64,000 nt of DNA, from NCBI GenBank assembly GCA_020310875.1, contig CM035416.1:73601983-73665982 (forward strand). The letters are read 5' to 3'. The notes beneath the pieces are model-generated. The model ran no database searches, was not told the origin of the DNA, and saw nothing but the letters and a program-made list of their open reading frames with translations. Below are positions 18,557 through 28,974 of the stretch, piece by piece. Source of the stretch: Ceratopteris richardii (lineage: Eukaryota; Streptophyta; Polypodiopsida; Polypodiales; Pteridaceae). The position numbers were made by a program, and so were the translations under genes. How positions within the stretch are numbered: position 1 is the first letter of the stretch; each line of letters opens with the position of its first letter.

Positions 18557-21500
18557 TCAAGTAGGTCTCGGTCCTATGCCCATCTGTTGAAGATGCTTGT
18601 TGAGCTGCTCTCTTCCAAGTGCTTTAGTGAATATGTCAGCACAATTTGCCTCTGTTGGGCAATATTCTAGCTCCACAATTTCATCTTCAATTAGCTCACG
18701 AATGTAATGGTACTGTACTTCTATGTGCTTGGTGCGAGCATGAAATACTGGGTTCTTTGCAATAGCCATACAACTTTGATTATCACACTTGAGTACAATT
18801 GGCATATTTGATGGAAAGCCTATATCTGCAAGAATTCTCCTTAACCAGACTGCCTCACAAGAAGCAAAACAAGCTGCTTTGTACTCTGCTTCAGTGGAGG
18901 AGAGTGCGAGAGTTGGTTGCTTCCTACTTACCCAAGAAAATATTCCTGAACCAAGTGAGAAACAATATCCAGAAACTGATTTTCTAGAATCACAATCTCC
19001 AGCCCAATCTGAATCACAATATCCTTGGAGTGTATCACCTGTGGTATACAAAATACCAAAATCCAAGGTTCCTGCAATGTACCTTAGAATTCGCATTCCA
19101 GCATTCCAGTGACTCTCCTTAGGTTTGTTGGAAAACCTGCTTAACACTCCAACAGCATAGCAAATGTCTGGTCTAGTGTTGCACAGAAAAATAAGACTTC
19201 CAACGAGCTTCCTATACTTCTTAGCATCTACATCAGGCATGTTATCATCCATAGATAGCTTATGATTTACCTCCATAGGTGTGCTAGTTGGTTTGCAGTC
19301 CATCATTCCAAATGCCTTGAGAATTTCTTTGGAATATTTTTGTTGTGAGATGAAAATGCCATCCTTCCTTTGCCATACTTCAATTCCCAAACAAAAATGG
19401 AGTAGACCTAAGTCTGTCATTTCAAACTCAGTTCCCAAGCTGATCCGAGTTTGATTGAGGAGTTCCTGATGATCTCCTGTAATGATCAAATCATCTACAT
19501 ATACAATGACAACAACTAGCTTGCTATCCCTTTTCGTTACATACAAGTTAGCATCAGAAGTACTTCTTTCAAAACCCATATTTTTGAAAAAATGATCAAT
19601 TCGTTGGTACCAAGCCCGTGGAGCTTGCTTAAGTCCATACAAAGCTTTCTTCAACCTGCAAACTTTATTTTCTGAATTGGGCACCTCAAAACCTGGTGGT
19701 TGAGATACATATACCTCCTCCTTGAGATGACCATTCAAAAATGCAGATTTGACATCCATCTGGAAAATAGGCCAAGACTTTTGTGCAGCTACTGCAATTA
19801 CCGTCCGAATAGTTGTCATGCGTGCTGTTGGTGCAAAAGTTTCTTGAACATCAAATCCTTCAATCTGTGAAAAACCCTGTGCAACTAATCGTGCCTTATA
19901 CTTTTCTAATGTTCCATCAGCTTTATACTTAGCTTTCCAAATCCATTTAGTACCTATTACCTTCTTCTTTGGCGGCAAGTCGACTAGATCCCATGTATCA
20001 TTTTTGAGTATACTATCATACTCAGACTGCATTGCCGCTCTCCAATCTGGATCATCAATGGCTTCTTCTATGGTGGTAGGTTCCTTTATCGAACCCATGA
20101 TATCTGCCATTAGAGCCATGTTAACAATGTGTTCTGAGGCTCTTCTTTGCTCCTCTATTCTCTTTGATCTTCGTAATCCATCTGATGATGATTCTGGTGC
20201 ATCTACATGTGGATTGTGATCATCAAAGAGCTGTTGTGCCCACTTCGGTAGTGGCTTACGCTGTGCAGCTACAATTGGTTGGCTTTTTATTGAGGAAATT
20301 TCTCCATCAGATGTTTCCTCCTCCTCAACTTTAACCTGTCTTTTGATAGGCACAAGGTGAGATATTTCTCCGTTTGATGAGATAGTAGATTTACCTTTAT
20401 CTTCTACTAAGTGTGGTCGTTCATCAAACACCACATCTCGGCTGACAAAAATCTTCCTTGCCTCAGGATCCCATAACCTGTATGCTTTAGACTCTTCACT
20501 ATATCCTAGGAAGACACACTTTTTGCTTTTTGAATCCAACTTTGATCTTGTTGAATCAGGAATATGTGCATAACAGAAACAACCAAAAATTCTGAAATGC
20601 AAAACTGAAGGCTTTTTACCAGAATATGCTTCTTGAGGAGTCATCCCCTTCAGAGCTTTTGTGTAGCTTCGATTGAGGATGTAGACTGCTGTATTGACTG
20701 CTTCTGCCCAGAATGAATCAGGCGTGTCTTGAGCCTTTAACATACAACGAGCCATTTCAACTACTGTCCTGTTCCTGCGCTCAACAACGCCATTTTGTTG
20801 AGGTGTATGAGCTGTGGTAAGTTGCCTTTTCACACCATGCTCCTTACAGTAATTGTTGAATTCTGTTGACAAGAATTCACCTCCTCTATCTGTTCTAAAT
20901 TTCTTCAGTTTCCTTCTTGATTCACTTTCTACATACTTATGCCACGCTTTAAATTTTTCAAAAGCATCAGCCTTCTCTCGAATGAAATAAACCCACATCT
21001 TTCTACTATAATCGTCGACTAACAGCAAGAAGTAGAAAGATCCTCCTAAAGCAGGTGTAGACATTTTACCGCAGAGATCAGCATGTACCAACTCTAGAGG
21101 AGCTTGAGATCGATTGCTGGTCTCTCTTGGAAATGCCTTTCGTTGTTGCTTGCCCATCATACAAGCTTCACAAGGTTCCTGCAACTCTGAAAATGCAGGC
21201 AAATGAGCAACCATCCCTGTTCGTTGCATCTCCTTCAAAACTGCAAATCCGAGATGCCCAAATCGTTGGTGCCATAACCTGCTTACATCTTTATCTTCTG
21301 TAGCAGTTAAAGCACTTAACTCATACAAGTTATCCCGTCGTGTGCCTTTACCTACAACATTACCTGATGAATCCATGATTTCCGCACCACTCTTATTGAA
21401 GTGAACTTCGAGTCCACGATCTGTTATTGCAGAAACTGACAACAAATTTCTTTTGAGTGTAGGTACATAGAGAACATCGGATAACTTTTTCTCAACACCT

Positions 21501-22627
21501 GGAGAAGTGATAAAAGAGATGGTTCCAGTTCCTTCAGCTGGACACTTGGAGTCGTTTCCCACCACTACATTGATGGATTCCCGCAGAGGCACTAGGGAAC
21601 TATACCAATCCTTTTTACTAGTCATATGGCGAGAAGCTCCACTATCTAAAATCCATGGCTCATCAACACGAGCTTGAGCAGATGAACATACCTCTTCAAT
21701 AGCTACCCAAAGTTCCAGCTCTGTGTTGTTTGCAGACTCTTTGTTCTTCCATGATGATTTTACAGTCCCATTCCGTTCATCAGCTTGCTTCTTTCTGCAA
21801 TCCTTGATGGCATGGCCTTTCTTTTCACAATAGAAGCAACTTCCTGTGAACTTTTTCTTCTTTGGCTTCTTCTTTGATCCCTCTGAAGAGCCTTTACCTT
21901 TTGCATTTGCTGAGAATGCAGCATCAGTTGTACTTTGCCGATTCTTCAACCGCATCTCTTCTTCTAAAAGCATGGCACAAAACTCTTCAAATGTAAGAGG
22001 AGTTGGCCTTACCTGAGTGTTAAGGGCTGTTACTAATCCATCATACTTTGCTGGAAGAACACGTACAGACCTTCGAGCTAGCTCTTCTGGTGTTATAACA
22101 ACACCAACTGCAGCCAATTGATCTTGAAGATGCTTTATCCGTTTGATAAAATCTTCAGCCTTTTCAGAATTAGAATGCTTTTCATTTGCCAACTGATTTT
22201 CTAAATTCTGTATCCTAGTGTGGTTCTTGGTCTCATATTGTCGAGCCAATATGCCCCAAGCCTCATGTGCTTTAGTAGTATGTTGAACTAAAGTAAGCAC
22301 AGAATCACTTACACTAGTGACAATCGCACATAATGCATCAGCATTCCGCCTCTTCCAAGCTCGTAGAAGATCTGGATCTGGCTGAATCATCAATCTTGAA
22401 TTTGCTGGATCTTCAACTGGTATAGGCTCTGGATCCAATCCCATCGGTCCCATGACAGTGTCAAGTAATTCATAGGAGTCCAAAATTGCAGAAATTTTGA
22501 ACTTCCAGAGTGTATAGTTGGTTCCATCCAGCTTCCCTTCAGTGAATGCAGGTGGACGAATTCGAATAGGTGCAGCATTAACATTAGGTGAAGCACCAAG
22601 ACTAGTGTTCGACGATGAAGCCATCAT
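18557..22627 (-). CDS. gag-pol: Copia gag-pol polyprotein of F, intact 1356 aa
   Basis: A single ORF encoding the whole enzyme set. Gag of the UBN2/DUF4219 type covers about residues 15-235. The zinc knuckle [14 protein letters not shown] is near 263. Protease [13 protein letters not shown] is near 325. GAG-pre-integrase [11 protein letters not shown] is near 450. The integrase core has Asp near 519, Asp near 580 (TDRGGEF) and Glu near 612 ([12 protein letters not shown]). RT runs from about 890 ([14 protein letters not shown]) with YVDD near 1042. RNase H runs from about 1208 ([17 protein letters not shown]) with SSTEAEYKA. The length is typical of plant copia single-ORF elements and all catalytic motifs I looked for are present. 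The start at 22627 lies about 90 bases inside the primer-binding site. Together with near-identical LTRs it is a candidate for current activity. Confidence 0.96.
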   Translation of the reverse strand: MMASSSNTSLGASPNVNAAPIRIRPPAFTEGKLDGTNYTLWKFKISAILDSYELLDTVMGPMGLDPEPIPVEDPANSRLMIQPDPDLLRAWKRRNADALCAIVTSVSDSVLTLVQHTTKAHEAWGILARQYETKNHTRIQNLENQLANEKHSNSEKAEDFIKRIKHLQDQLAAVGVVITPEELARRSVRVLPAKYDGLVTALNTQVRPTPLTFEEFCAMLLEEEMRLKNRQSTTDAAFSANAKGKGSSEGSKKKPKKKKFTGSCFYCEKKGHAIKDCRKKQADERNGTVKSSWKNKESANNTELELWVAIEEVCSSAQARVDEPWILDSGASRHMTSKKDWYSSLVPLRESINVVVGNDSKCPAEGTGTISFITSPGVEKKLSDVLYVPTLKRNLLSVSAITDRGLEVHFNKSGAEIMDSSGNVVGKGTRRDNLYELSALTATEDKDVSRLWHQRFGHLGFAVLKEMQRTGMVAHLPAFSELQEPCEACMMGKQQRKAFPRETSNRSQAPLELVHADLCGKMSTPALGGSFYFLLLVDDYSRKMWVYFIREKADAFEKFKAWHKYVESESRRKLKKFRTDRGGEFLSTEFNNYCKEHGVKRQLTTAHTPQQNGVVERRNRTVVEMARCMLKAQDTPDSFWAEAVNTAVYILNRSYTKALKGMTPQEAYSGKKPSVLHFRIFGCFCYAHIPDSTRSKLDSKSKKCVFLGYSEESKAYRLWDPEARKIFVSRDVVFDERPHLVEDKGKSTISSNGEISHLVPIKRQVKVEEEETSDGEISSIKSQPIVAAQRKPLPKWAQQLFDDHNPHVDAPESSSDGLRRSKRIEEQRRASEHIVNMALMADIMGSIKEPTTIEEAIDDPDWRAAMQSEYDSILKNDTWDLVDLPPKKKVIGTKWIWKAKYKADGTLEKYKARLVAQGFSQIEGFDVQETFAPTARMTTIRTVIAVAAQKSWPIFQMDVKSAFLNGHLKEEVYVSQPPGFEVPNSENKVCRLKKALYGLKQAPRAWYQRIDHFFKNMGFERSTSDANLYVTKRDSKLVVVIVYVDDLIITGDHQELLNQTRISLGTEFEMTDLGLLHFCLGIEVWQRKDGIFISQQKYSKEILKAFGMMDCKPTSTPMEVNHKLSMDDNMPDVDAKKYRKLVGSLIFLCNTRPDICYAVGVLSRFSNKPKESHWNAGMRILRYIAGTLDFGILYTTGDTLQGYCDSDWAGDCDSRKSVSGYCFSLGSGIFSWVSRKQPTLALSSTEAEYKAACFASCEAVWLRRILADIGFPSNMPIVLKCDNQSCMAIAKNPVFHARTKHIEVQYHYIRELIEDEIVELEYCPTEANCADIFTKALGREQLNKHLQQMGIGPRPT

Positions 22628-22710
22628 GTAATCACTCGAATAATCTACTGATATTCTAGTCTGCTAGTAGGCTAAAATAATGATACTTCTCAAGCTATTC
22701 GAACCTTACA

Positions 22711-22722
22711 GCTCTGATACCA
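22711..22722 (-). promoter_or_regulatory. Primer-binding site of F, initiator tRNA-Met type
   Basis: tggtatcagagc in element orientation, directly adjoining the 5' LTR. It is the standard copia primer site complementary to initiator methionine tRNA. Confidence 0.92.
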
Positions 22723-23321
22723 TGTAAGACAATAGTTACGCAATATAACACAGGAGCAATAGCAGAGAAGATAACAGATATAGGAGAATCTCAACAATTT
22801 TCTACTAGCAGCAAGTACAAAGATGATGGCATTGTCCACCCGTGCGCTCTCAAGGTAGAGCTTAAATGGTGATCTAGACAACTCTAGATAGGGAGATACA
22901 AGGTAGAGGTATGCTGGCTCAACTCAAATGTCTTAGGTAGTGCAGAAGTCATGTATATATAGGATCATGGGTGGCCTGCCATGGACGGCTATACATGGGC
23001 AGTAGAGCGTGGGCGACCACCGCCCGCGTAATTGCCATACACGGCTTAGACTGGTTGAACCGACCTAACAGATATAAATGCCCGCTGGCCCCCTTGGACC
23101 CCCCAGCCGGGGCTGCTCACCGCTGCCCCGGACCCCACAATTGGGGACCCTGGTAACTCCCTTTCCCTATAATATCTTACATGGTCCAATATGACCTTCA
23201 TCCAACATTCAAGTTGGGATTCCCATCAATTGGGTAATGCACGCTTGGCTTCTCCTCATAAAGGGGGCCTTACAAAATGTGCATACAATCATGAGGGGTA
23301 GACATTGATCATACTCTAACA
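22723..23321 (-). repeat. 5' LTR of F (right copy on + strand)
   Basis: 599 bp, one mismatch from the copy at 17930-18528, with TG...CA ends. Followed by the TCCTT duplication. Confidence 0.95.
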
Positions 23322-23718
23322 TCCTTTCCTGATGGGAGAGAGAATAGGTGGGTGCATGTAAGTCGTACTGTAGTGGTGGTAGCCTGTCTATATCAAAACC
23401 ATGGTGGGCCAGCCAGTCTCGTGCCTGTGCATACCACGAGGTGTGACCTGCCAATGCCATATCACGCGATGCCTGGAAAGCACGATAAGCCATGCACTCT
23501 GTATCCAAGCTCCGAAGTCTGTGTAATAGGCATACTGTCTGGAATAGTGCCTCAACTAGCATCGGTGGCGCAGCGAGCTCTGCTCTAATGATATCATGTG
23601 GTACTGAAGGCTTGCTACGGATAAGTCTGGAAATCATGAGAATCTGTGGCCTCTCCAATGCTGTCCATACTGATGTAGCTAATCCCGGCCCCCAAACGGC
23701 TGCCCCGTACATGAGCGC
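23322..23718 (-). pseudogene. LINE segment 2: between reverse transcriptase and C-terminal finger
   Basis: The minus-strand product continues from segment 1 as LVMPALMYGAAVWGPGLATS. This is the post-RT region typical of LINEs (pattern LY..EVWG or YGAE.W). It goes on through IRAELAAPPMLVEALFQTVCLLHRL to PTYSLSHQER. The 397-bp piece is open apart from its cut ends. It is isolated between F and G only because both inserted on either side of it. Confidence 0.85.
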
Positions 23719-25859
23719 TGTCGTCGAGATTTTCTCTCCTCTCTCACTTGTGAAGGCCTACAAAAAACATATTTGGTGAAGGTAGCCGGAATTCTCCGAG
23801 AAGTCCAGGATGCATCAAGGATGTCAAAGGAAGCTCACATACAAAGTTTCAAAGAAATCAAGAAAGTCCATGGTAGCGGTCAAAGTTGGTCAAAGCTGGT
23901 CAAAGTTGGGAAATTAGGGCAAAAATTTCATTGTCACCAAATTAGATGAAAATCCATATACTTGTAAAGATTGTCAAAGGCAGTCTATAGCCCAAATTTT
24001 AGCAGAAAATGGATTTGGTAGCACATTGATATGCTATGTTCATTTTGTAAAAATGTAATTTTTCTAGTTTGACCCTACAAATTCTTGTATAGAAATTTAT
24101 GTTAGCCATATGGTTTGGCATGTATAAAGATCATATGTGGCTACATATTTGTATGAATTTTCAAGGCCATCAGAGCTTCCTAGAGACCTTAATGCCACCT
24201 TGCAAGCTTCCAAATGTAGTCAAACTTGTACAAGGGAGATTCAGATGGGAGTTATTTCTGCATATTCCTGGAGATCTTTGGAAACATAGTCCTACAAAGT
24301 TTCATCTTCATCAAAGCCTATTTGGAGGGTCAAAGAGCACAAAGTCCAGTTTTCAGGATCACCGCAGTTTTCTAGTTTAAGCAAATTGAAGGGTTGAAGG
24401 GCCACCACATGGCGAAAGCTGATTGAGCCATGTTGTACGATCAAGATGAGCTCATATTCAAGGGTGGAGATGCACTTATGCTTAAAGCAAGGAGGATCCA
24501 CGAGTTTTTCCATAAAAGAAGATAATTTTTGACAATCAAAGATCAATAATGCAGCTTTTCTCCAAAAATAGTGGTTTATCTTATCCGAGTTGATGTCAGC
24601 ACTGATCCGACGGTCCAGATCATCCCCAGATCCAATGGTGGAGAATGAGGGCGCCTAAATTTCACTCCTTTACACTAGATTTGATAGAAAGAACAATTCC
24701 AAGCCATTGATTTGATTAATCAAATGGTTGTAATCAAAAGTAGTGATCCTAGAGTTGAGAGTTGATTTCTCTAGATCTAAGGGCCCAAATTCATTCAGAA
24801 AACTATATAAACCCCCCTCCAAACTCCTAGAGCATCATTGTTAGGCATCCATAGGGCTCATGCTAGCTTACGGTTTCCTTGAGACGATCACCCTCGGTTG
24901 AGCGAGTGAGGATCCAAGGTGAGCTAGTATGAGTATAGAACCTAGTTTCAAATTTAAGTTAGAACTCCAATTTAGGATAGGCTCTTGAAACCAGCATCTC
25001 TATCTTGACTCACCCTCGGTGGAGCGTGTGAGTGAGTTAGAGCTGATTTTAATGAGTCTTAGACTTCTTTAGTTAGACGTTACGAGCCTAGACAGACATA
25101 GGGTCACTAGAGTGGAACTCACCTTCTTACGTGTGACATTCGGTTGAACTGTCATGGTTTGAGGGTCGGAACCACCTTTGATCAGTAGACTGCTTAGCAT
25201 GACGTACCACGACGATATTTTACATGTAACTTAATTCAAATCCTTTTAATTCATGTCACTTGTCACTTGTCTCTTGTCTCCTCTCTCAGTCTCTTAAGTA
25301 TTTTTACATGTCTTCTATTTCTTCTATGTGTGAGAAGGCTCCGCAGTATTGCGTTGAACCAGTGAGGATGTTTCTTTGAGCTTGTGAGTAAACTCTATCA
25401 TCATAATTCACTTGCATGCATATAATCCAAACATACCCATACATATTGATTAGTTTCTGAAAGTGTATAAGAAGCTCCAATATTGGACCATTCTTCCTTT
25501 TGAAACTGGTTTATGTGTAAGGGTTCCATCTATTCTCGTCATGCATACATATCATCCAAAGAAGACTATGCATATGGATTGGAATTAGGAAGTGTTTAAG
25601 AAGCTCCTTCAATGGACCATTCTTCCTTCCAAATTTCATTCGTATGTATGGTTCTCTTTCATTCTTATCATTCATGTTCATAAATCTAACTTGCACTCCT
25701 ACATTCCTATTCCCATAATCATTTCAACATCTCTCTCTTCTCCATACTCAACATTAATTTCACCTTCACATCTTTAAACCTTCCAACATTCATTAGCTTC
25801 ATACACCCTGTGTGTGCCACGACCGGACCCGATCCACCCGGATTGCGATCACCTCCACA
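23719..25859 (+). repeat. 5' LTR of G
   Basis: 2141 bp, TGTCGTCG...CTCCACA. It contains a TATA box at 24804-24810, three near-identical 10-bp units ggtcaaag(t/c)t at about 23879-23908, and a 22-bp motif starting caccctcggt repeated at 24889-24910 and 25011-25032. Frames of 60-93 codons inside it recur in the 3' LTR and are not genes. Confidence 0.95.
24804..24810 (+). promoter_or_regulatory. TATA box in the 5' LTR of G
   Basis: TATATAA followed by a C-rich stretch, about 1050 bp before the end of the LTR. The same motif lies at 34648-34654 in the 3' LTR. It implies a long R-U5 region. Confidence 0.55.
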
Positions 25860-25915
25860 TTTGAACCCGACGTGAAACGCTTCGTGGCATTTGCTTCTGA
25901 TCTTGTTGGGAGGTT

Positions 25916-28915
25916 GTGATCCATATCCTTTGTTTCATATTTTTCATCCTCATCATATCATCATCATCATTCTTGAGTGTTGCACTGGATTTCTCACAGT
26001 ATCGTGCACATCTTCGTCGCGAAGTAAACACATTTGTGAGAGATCTAGAGCATCGTGCATCACTTGCTTATTCACATAAGATGGAGGAAGGATTCAAATC
26101 CCTTATTGTTGAGAAACAAGGCCAAAGAATAGTCTCTTCTATGTTGAGAGAGAAGGGAAAATTCAATGGCATCAACATCACAAGCTACTTAGATTTGTTT
26201 GAAGAGCAAGCTATGATTTTTGGTCTTCCCGAAGATCTTTTGATATCATTCTTTGAACGAATTGTTGATAGCTCTATCATAAACCGTGTCACTCAATATG
26301 ATAGTCTTCCTTCGAGTGATTTTAGAAAGGAGATGCTCAAAGAATTCTATCTTGAAGATTATAGCCAACATAATCGAGATGGATTCTTACGATGGGTCAA
26401 TTCTCCAAAGCCTAGTAGCTCTATTACTCACTTACAAAATGAGTATATTAGACGCTATGAACAACTTCCTGATGAGGATAAGATAACTTTGGAACCTGAT
26501 CTTGTGATCAATTTTCTTAAGCTTCTTCATCCTGAAACTCGTAGGGAAGTTGAACGGCGATTAGAAGAACCAGATAAGCGCTATGGTCTTGCTGACAATT
26601 GGCAAAAAGTGCGTAAAGTAGTAGAGGCTGTAGCCCATAGACATCAAAGACAATCCATGCTTTATGAGCAAACTAGTCTTCCTCAAGCTAGCCTTCCACA
26701 AACTAAGGAGCAAGTTAGAGAACAATCCCATGCTATGCTTTTTGACTCTACTCCTATTCCTCAAATGATGGAGCCTACTCAAGGTTTTAAAGTAGAGCCA
26801 AATAAAAGTGTAGTTGAACAATCTCAAGTGGATATTCTCACTAAGCAAATGGAAAGTCTTATTGCTACACAATCCAATTTGGCCAAGACTATAGATGCTT
26901 TACAATCTAGTTACACCAAAACGTTCCAAAATCAAATGAACCCAATGACTTTTCAAGAGCCTAATCAACATGTTATAGCTACCAATCAAAATCCACAAAT
27001 AGCTCCTACTCAAGCATATCAAGTTCCTCCAATGCATAATCCTTCAGTGCAAAATCCTCAAATGTATCAAAACATGTATCCTCAAGCTTCTCAAATAGCT
27101 TTTCAAAATCCTCAAAATCAAAATTTTCAAAATCATCAACCGTATAATATGGAAGCTCCTCTTGCACCTCAAGTACCACATGTTGCTCCCCAAGCTCCTC
27201 AAATACATCAATTGCATTTTCAAAATCCTAATTATCCTGTTCAAGCAATACCTTATCAACAAAATCCTCAATTTCAAAATTTCCCACCACAAGTTAATCA
27301 AAATCCTCAAACTCAAAATGGTTTTGTGCGTGGCCCTCGTAGGTGTCCTTGGTGTGATTCGTTAGAGCACTTTTTGAGAGATTGCGAACTATTGAAGGAT
27401 GCTAAGGAGCAACGACTAGTAATAGACATAGACAAGAAAATCTGTGACTATCGATCTAGGCTACCTTTGCAAGGAAATTATGGTAAGGGAGGAATGAAAA
27501 AACATTATGAAAATATAACCATAATGGACGTAGGAACTAGAGGAGTGAAACTAGAAGCTCTTGATGAACAACAAGTAGAATTAAGTAAACCCACAAAGGA
27601 AGGTGATTTTTCCATAGAGGCTTTAGTAAGAGCACGGGATGAGATTAGGAGAATAACGGCTTGGGAGTCACCAATAGAAGATCAATCTCTTATTTCTCAC
27701 ATATCCAATGTAGAAGAAAAACGAAAAAGAGATGAAGCTGAGCCTAGTGAAAGAAGAGTAACACGAAAACAAACCTCAGAGGGAATAGAAACAATCATAG
27801 AGCAGGGAGAAACATCACAATCCAAAGATAAACAACAAGAATCACAACCCAATGAACAAAAACAAGAGGAGAAACAAAAAGGGAAGAAGACAAAGCAAAG
27901 AAAAACAGAACCAAAGCCTTTAGATAAACAAGAACAATCAAAACAAACTGAAGACCAAACACGAGAACATGAACAAAAACAAGACCCTGAGCAAAAACAA
28001 AAGAAACCAAAGAGAAAACCTAAAGCCATCTTGATTTCAGAAATTGAGAGAAAAATAGATCCTATGGAGATTTTAGATGACATTTTGCTTAAGAGTCAAG
28101 TGACTATGTCTTTAGAACAATTCTCTATTGCAAAGCCTGTTTTTAAAGATAACTTTATCGGCCTAATTAAAAGGAAGAGGTTTCCACTTAATCTAGATAC
28201 TGAGATGCAAGATTCTCTAGATCAAGATCAAGCTATGAATGAAGCCTTAAACTTTGATGAATCTGATGAAGAGGACTTTGATGATGATGAAGTAAATGTT
28301 AATAAAAATTTCTTAGGACCTATTCAACCTGACCATGAAAATCATGAAAACAATCCTGAAAGCCACTTTAAAAGAACATTTTGGTCTAGAGGTACATCAG
28401 AGATGCATGTTAAAATAGGAAATGATAAGAACACTATCACTGTAAATGCATTAGTAGATTCCGGCTCTGAAATCAATGTGATTTCAAGAGAAGTCTATGA
28501 TAAGTTTCGATGGCCCATAGATAAAGATTGTGGATGGCGTATGAGAACTGCAGATAATGGTGTAGGTACCCTGTATGGAGCTTGTGCTAGTGTGCCCATA
28601 TCCATAGGAGGAATCACAGAAGAGTTTCACTTTTTTATTCAAGATAATTGCTCCTATGAAGTTCTCTTAGGTCAACCCTTTATTTGTGAGAGTCGTATGG
28701 AAACTAAAGCCATGGATGATGGGTCTACCTATGCTAGATTTAAGTCTAAGGATGGAATGCAATCACTTCAAGTCATGACAGTAGGAGTGAATCATCCTAG
28801 GAATCGATTGTCAATTAGAAAGAAACCTATTGTTACTCAGGGTCACGAGCATGCTTGTAGTGATTGTGCACCTCGATTCATGTTTGGAGCTACATATGAT
28901 CAAAATTTCGGATAG
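25916..28915 (+). CDS. gag: Gag-protease of G (999 aa)
   Basis: It forms the particle and matures the polyprotein. The first 25 residues are very hydrophobic (ILCFIFFILIISSSSFLSVAL), unusual for gag. The Met at about residue 54 (MEEGFKSLIVEK) may be the true start. A helical gag core occupies about residues 60-250. A Gln/Asn/Pro-rich stretch with many NPQ and FQNPQ repeats spans about 290-470. The zinc knuckle CPWCDSLEHFLRDC is near 477. A Lys/Gln/Glu-rich low-complexity stretch spans about 600-720. The protease carries LVDSGSEINVIS with the active-site Asp codon at 28457. The ORF ends at TAG 28913-28915, one codon after a slippery heptamer that leads into pol. No internal stop is present. 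Confidence 0.92.
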   Translation: MIHILCFIFFILIISSSSFLSVALDFSQYRAHLRREVNTFVRDLEHRASLAYSHKMEEGFKSLIVEKQGQRIVSSMLREKGKFNGINITSYLDLFEEQAMIFGLPEDLLISFFERIVDSSIINRVTQYDSLPSSDFRKEMLKEFYLEDYSQHNRDGFLRWVNSPKPSSSITHLQNEYIRRYEQLPDEDKITLEPDLVINFLKLLHPETRREVERRLEEPDKRYGLADNWQKVRKVVEAVAHRHQRQSMLYEQTSLPQASLPQTKEQVREQSHAMLFDSTPIPQMMEPTQGFKVEPNKSVVEQSQVDILTKQMESLIATQSNLAKTIDALQSSYTKTFQNQMNPMTFQEPNQHVIATNQNPQIAPTQAYQVPPMHNPSVQNPQMYQNMYPQASQIAFQNPQNQNFQNHQPYNMEAPLAPQVPHVAPQAPQIHQLHFQNPNYPVQAIPYQQNPQFQNFPPQVNQNPQTQNGFVRGPRRCPWCDSLEHFLRDCELLKDAKEQRLVIDIDKKICDYRSRLPLQGNYGKGGMKKHYENITIMDVGTRGVKLEALDEQQVELSKPTKEGDFSIEALVRARDEIRRITAWESPIEDQSLISHISNVEEKRKRDEAEPSERRVTRKQTSEGIETIIEQGETSQSKDKQQESQPNEQKQEEKQKGKKTKQRKTEPKPLDKQEQSKQTEDQTREHEQKQDPEQKQKKPKRKPKAILISEIERKIDPMEILDDILLKSQVTMSLEQFSIAKPVFKDNFIGLIKRKRFPLNLDTEMQDSLDQDQAMNEALNFDESDEEDFDDDEVNVNKNFLGPIQPDHENHENNPESHFKRTFWSRGTSEMHVKIGNDKNTITVNALVDSGSEINVISREVYDKFRWPIDKDCGWRMRTADNGVGTLYGACASVPISIGGITEEFHFFIQDNCSYEVLLGQPFICESRMETKAMDDGSTYARFKSKDGMQSLQVMTVGVNHPRNRLSIRKKPIVTQGHEHACSDCAPRFMFGATYDQNFG

Positions 28916-28944
28916 AATCCATTGTTGAGCGGGACAACAGTGGA
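28903..28944 (+). promoter_or_regulatory. Candidate -1 ribosomal frameshift signal joining gag to pol in G
   Basis: In the gag frame the codons read caA AAT TTC, so bases 28903-28909 form A-AAT-TTC, a canonical X-XXY-YYZ slippery heptamer. The gag stop TAG follows one codon later. The pol frame is the -1 frame and is open only from 28900, so the shift must occur in this short overlap. Eight bases downstream, 28918-28926 can pair with 28936-28944 to form a 9-bp stem (one G-U pair) with a 9-base loop. Confidence 0.75.
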
Positions 28945-28974
28945 TATTGGTTTGACATCTCGCATCCAACCAAC

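Larger units (their letters stand above)
17930..23321 (-). mobile_element. F: complete, apparently intact Ty1/copia element
   Basis: It has two 599-bp LTRs, a tRNA-Met primer-binding site, one uninterrupted gag-pol ORF and a polypurine tract. A perfect 5-bp target-site duplication TCCTT flanks it (17925-17929 and 23322-23326). The LTRs differ at one base by eye (t/c in gaagataa[t/c]agat). It lies in the LINE C-terminal coding region, in the same orientation. Confidence 0.96.

Noticed and set aside
24099-24380. A 93-aa ORF repeated at 33943-34224, with antisense partners
   Set aside because: It lies inside the G LTRs, has no known motif, and is duplicated only because the LTRs are.
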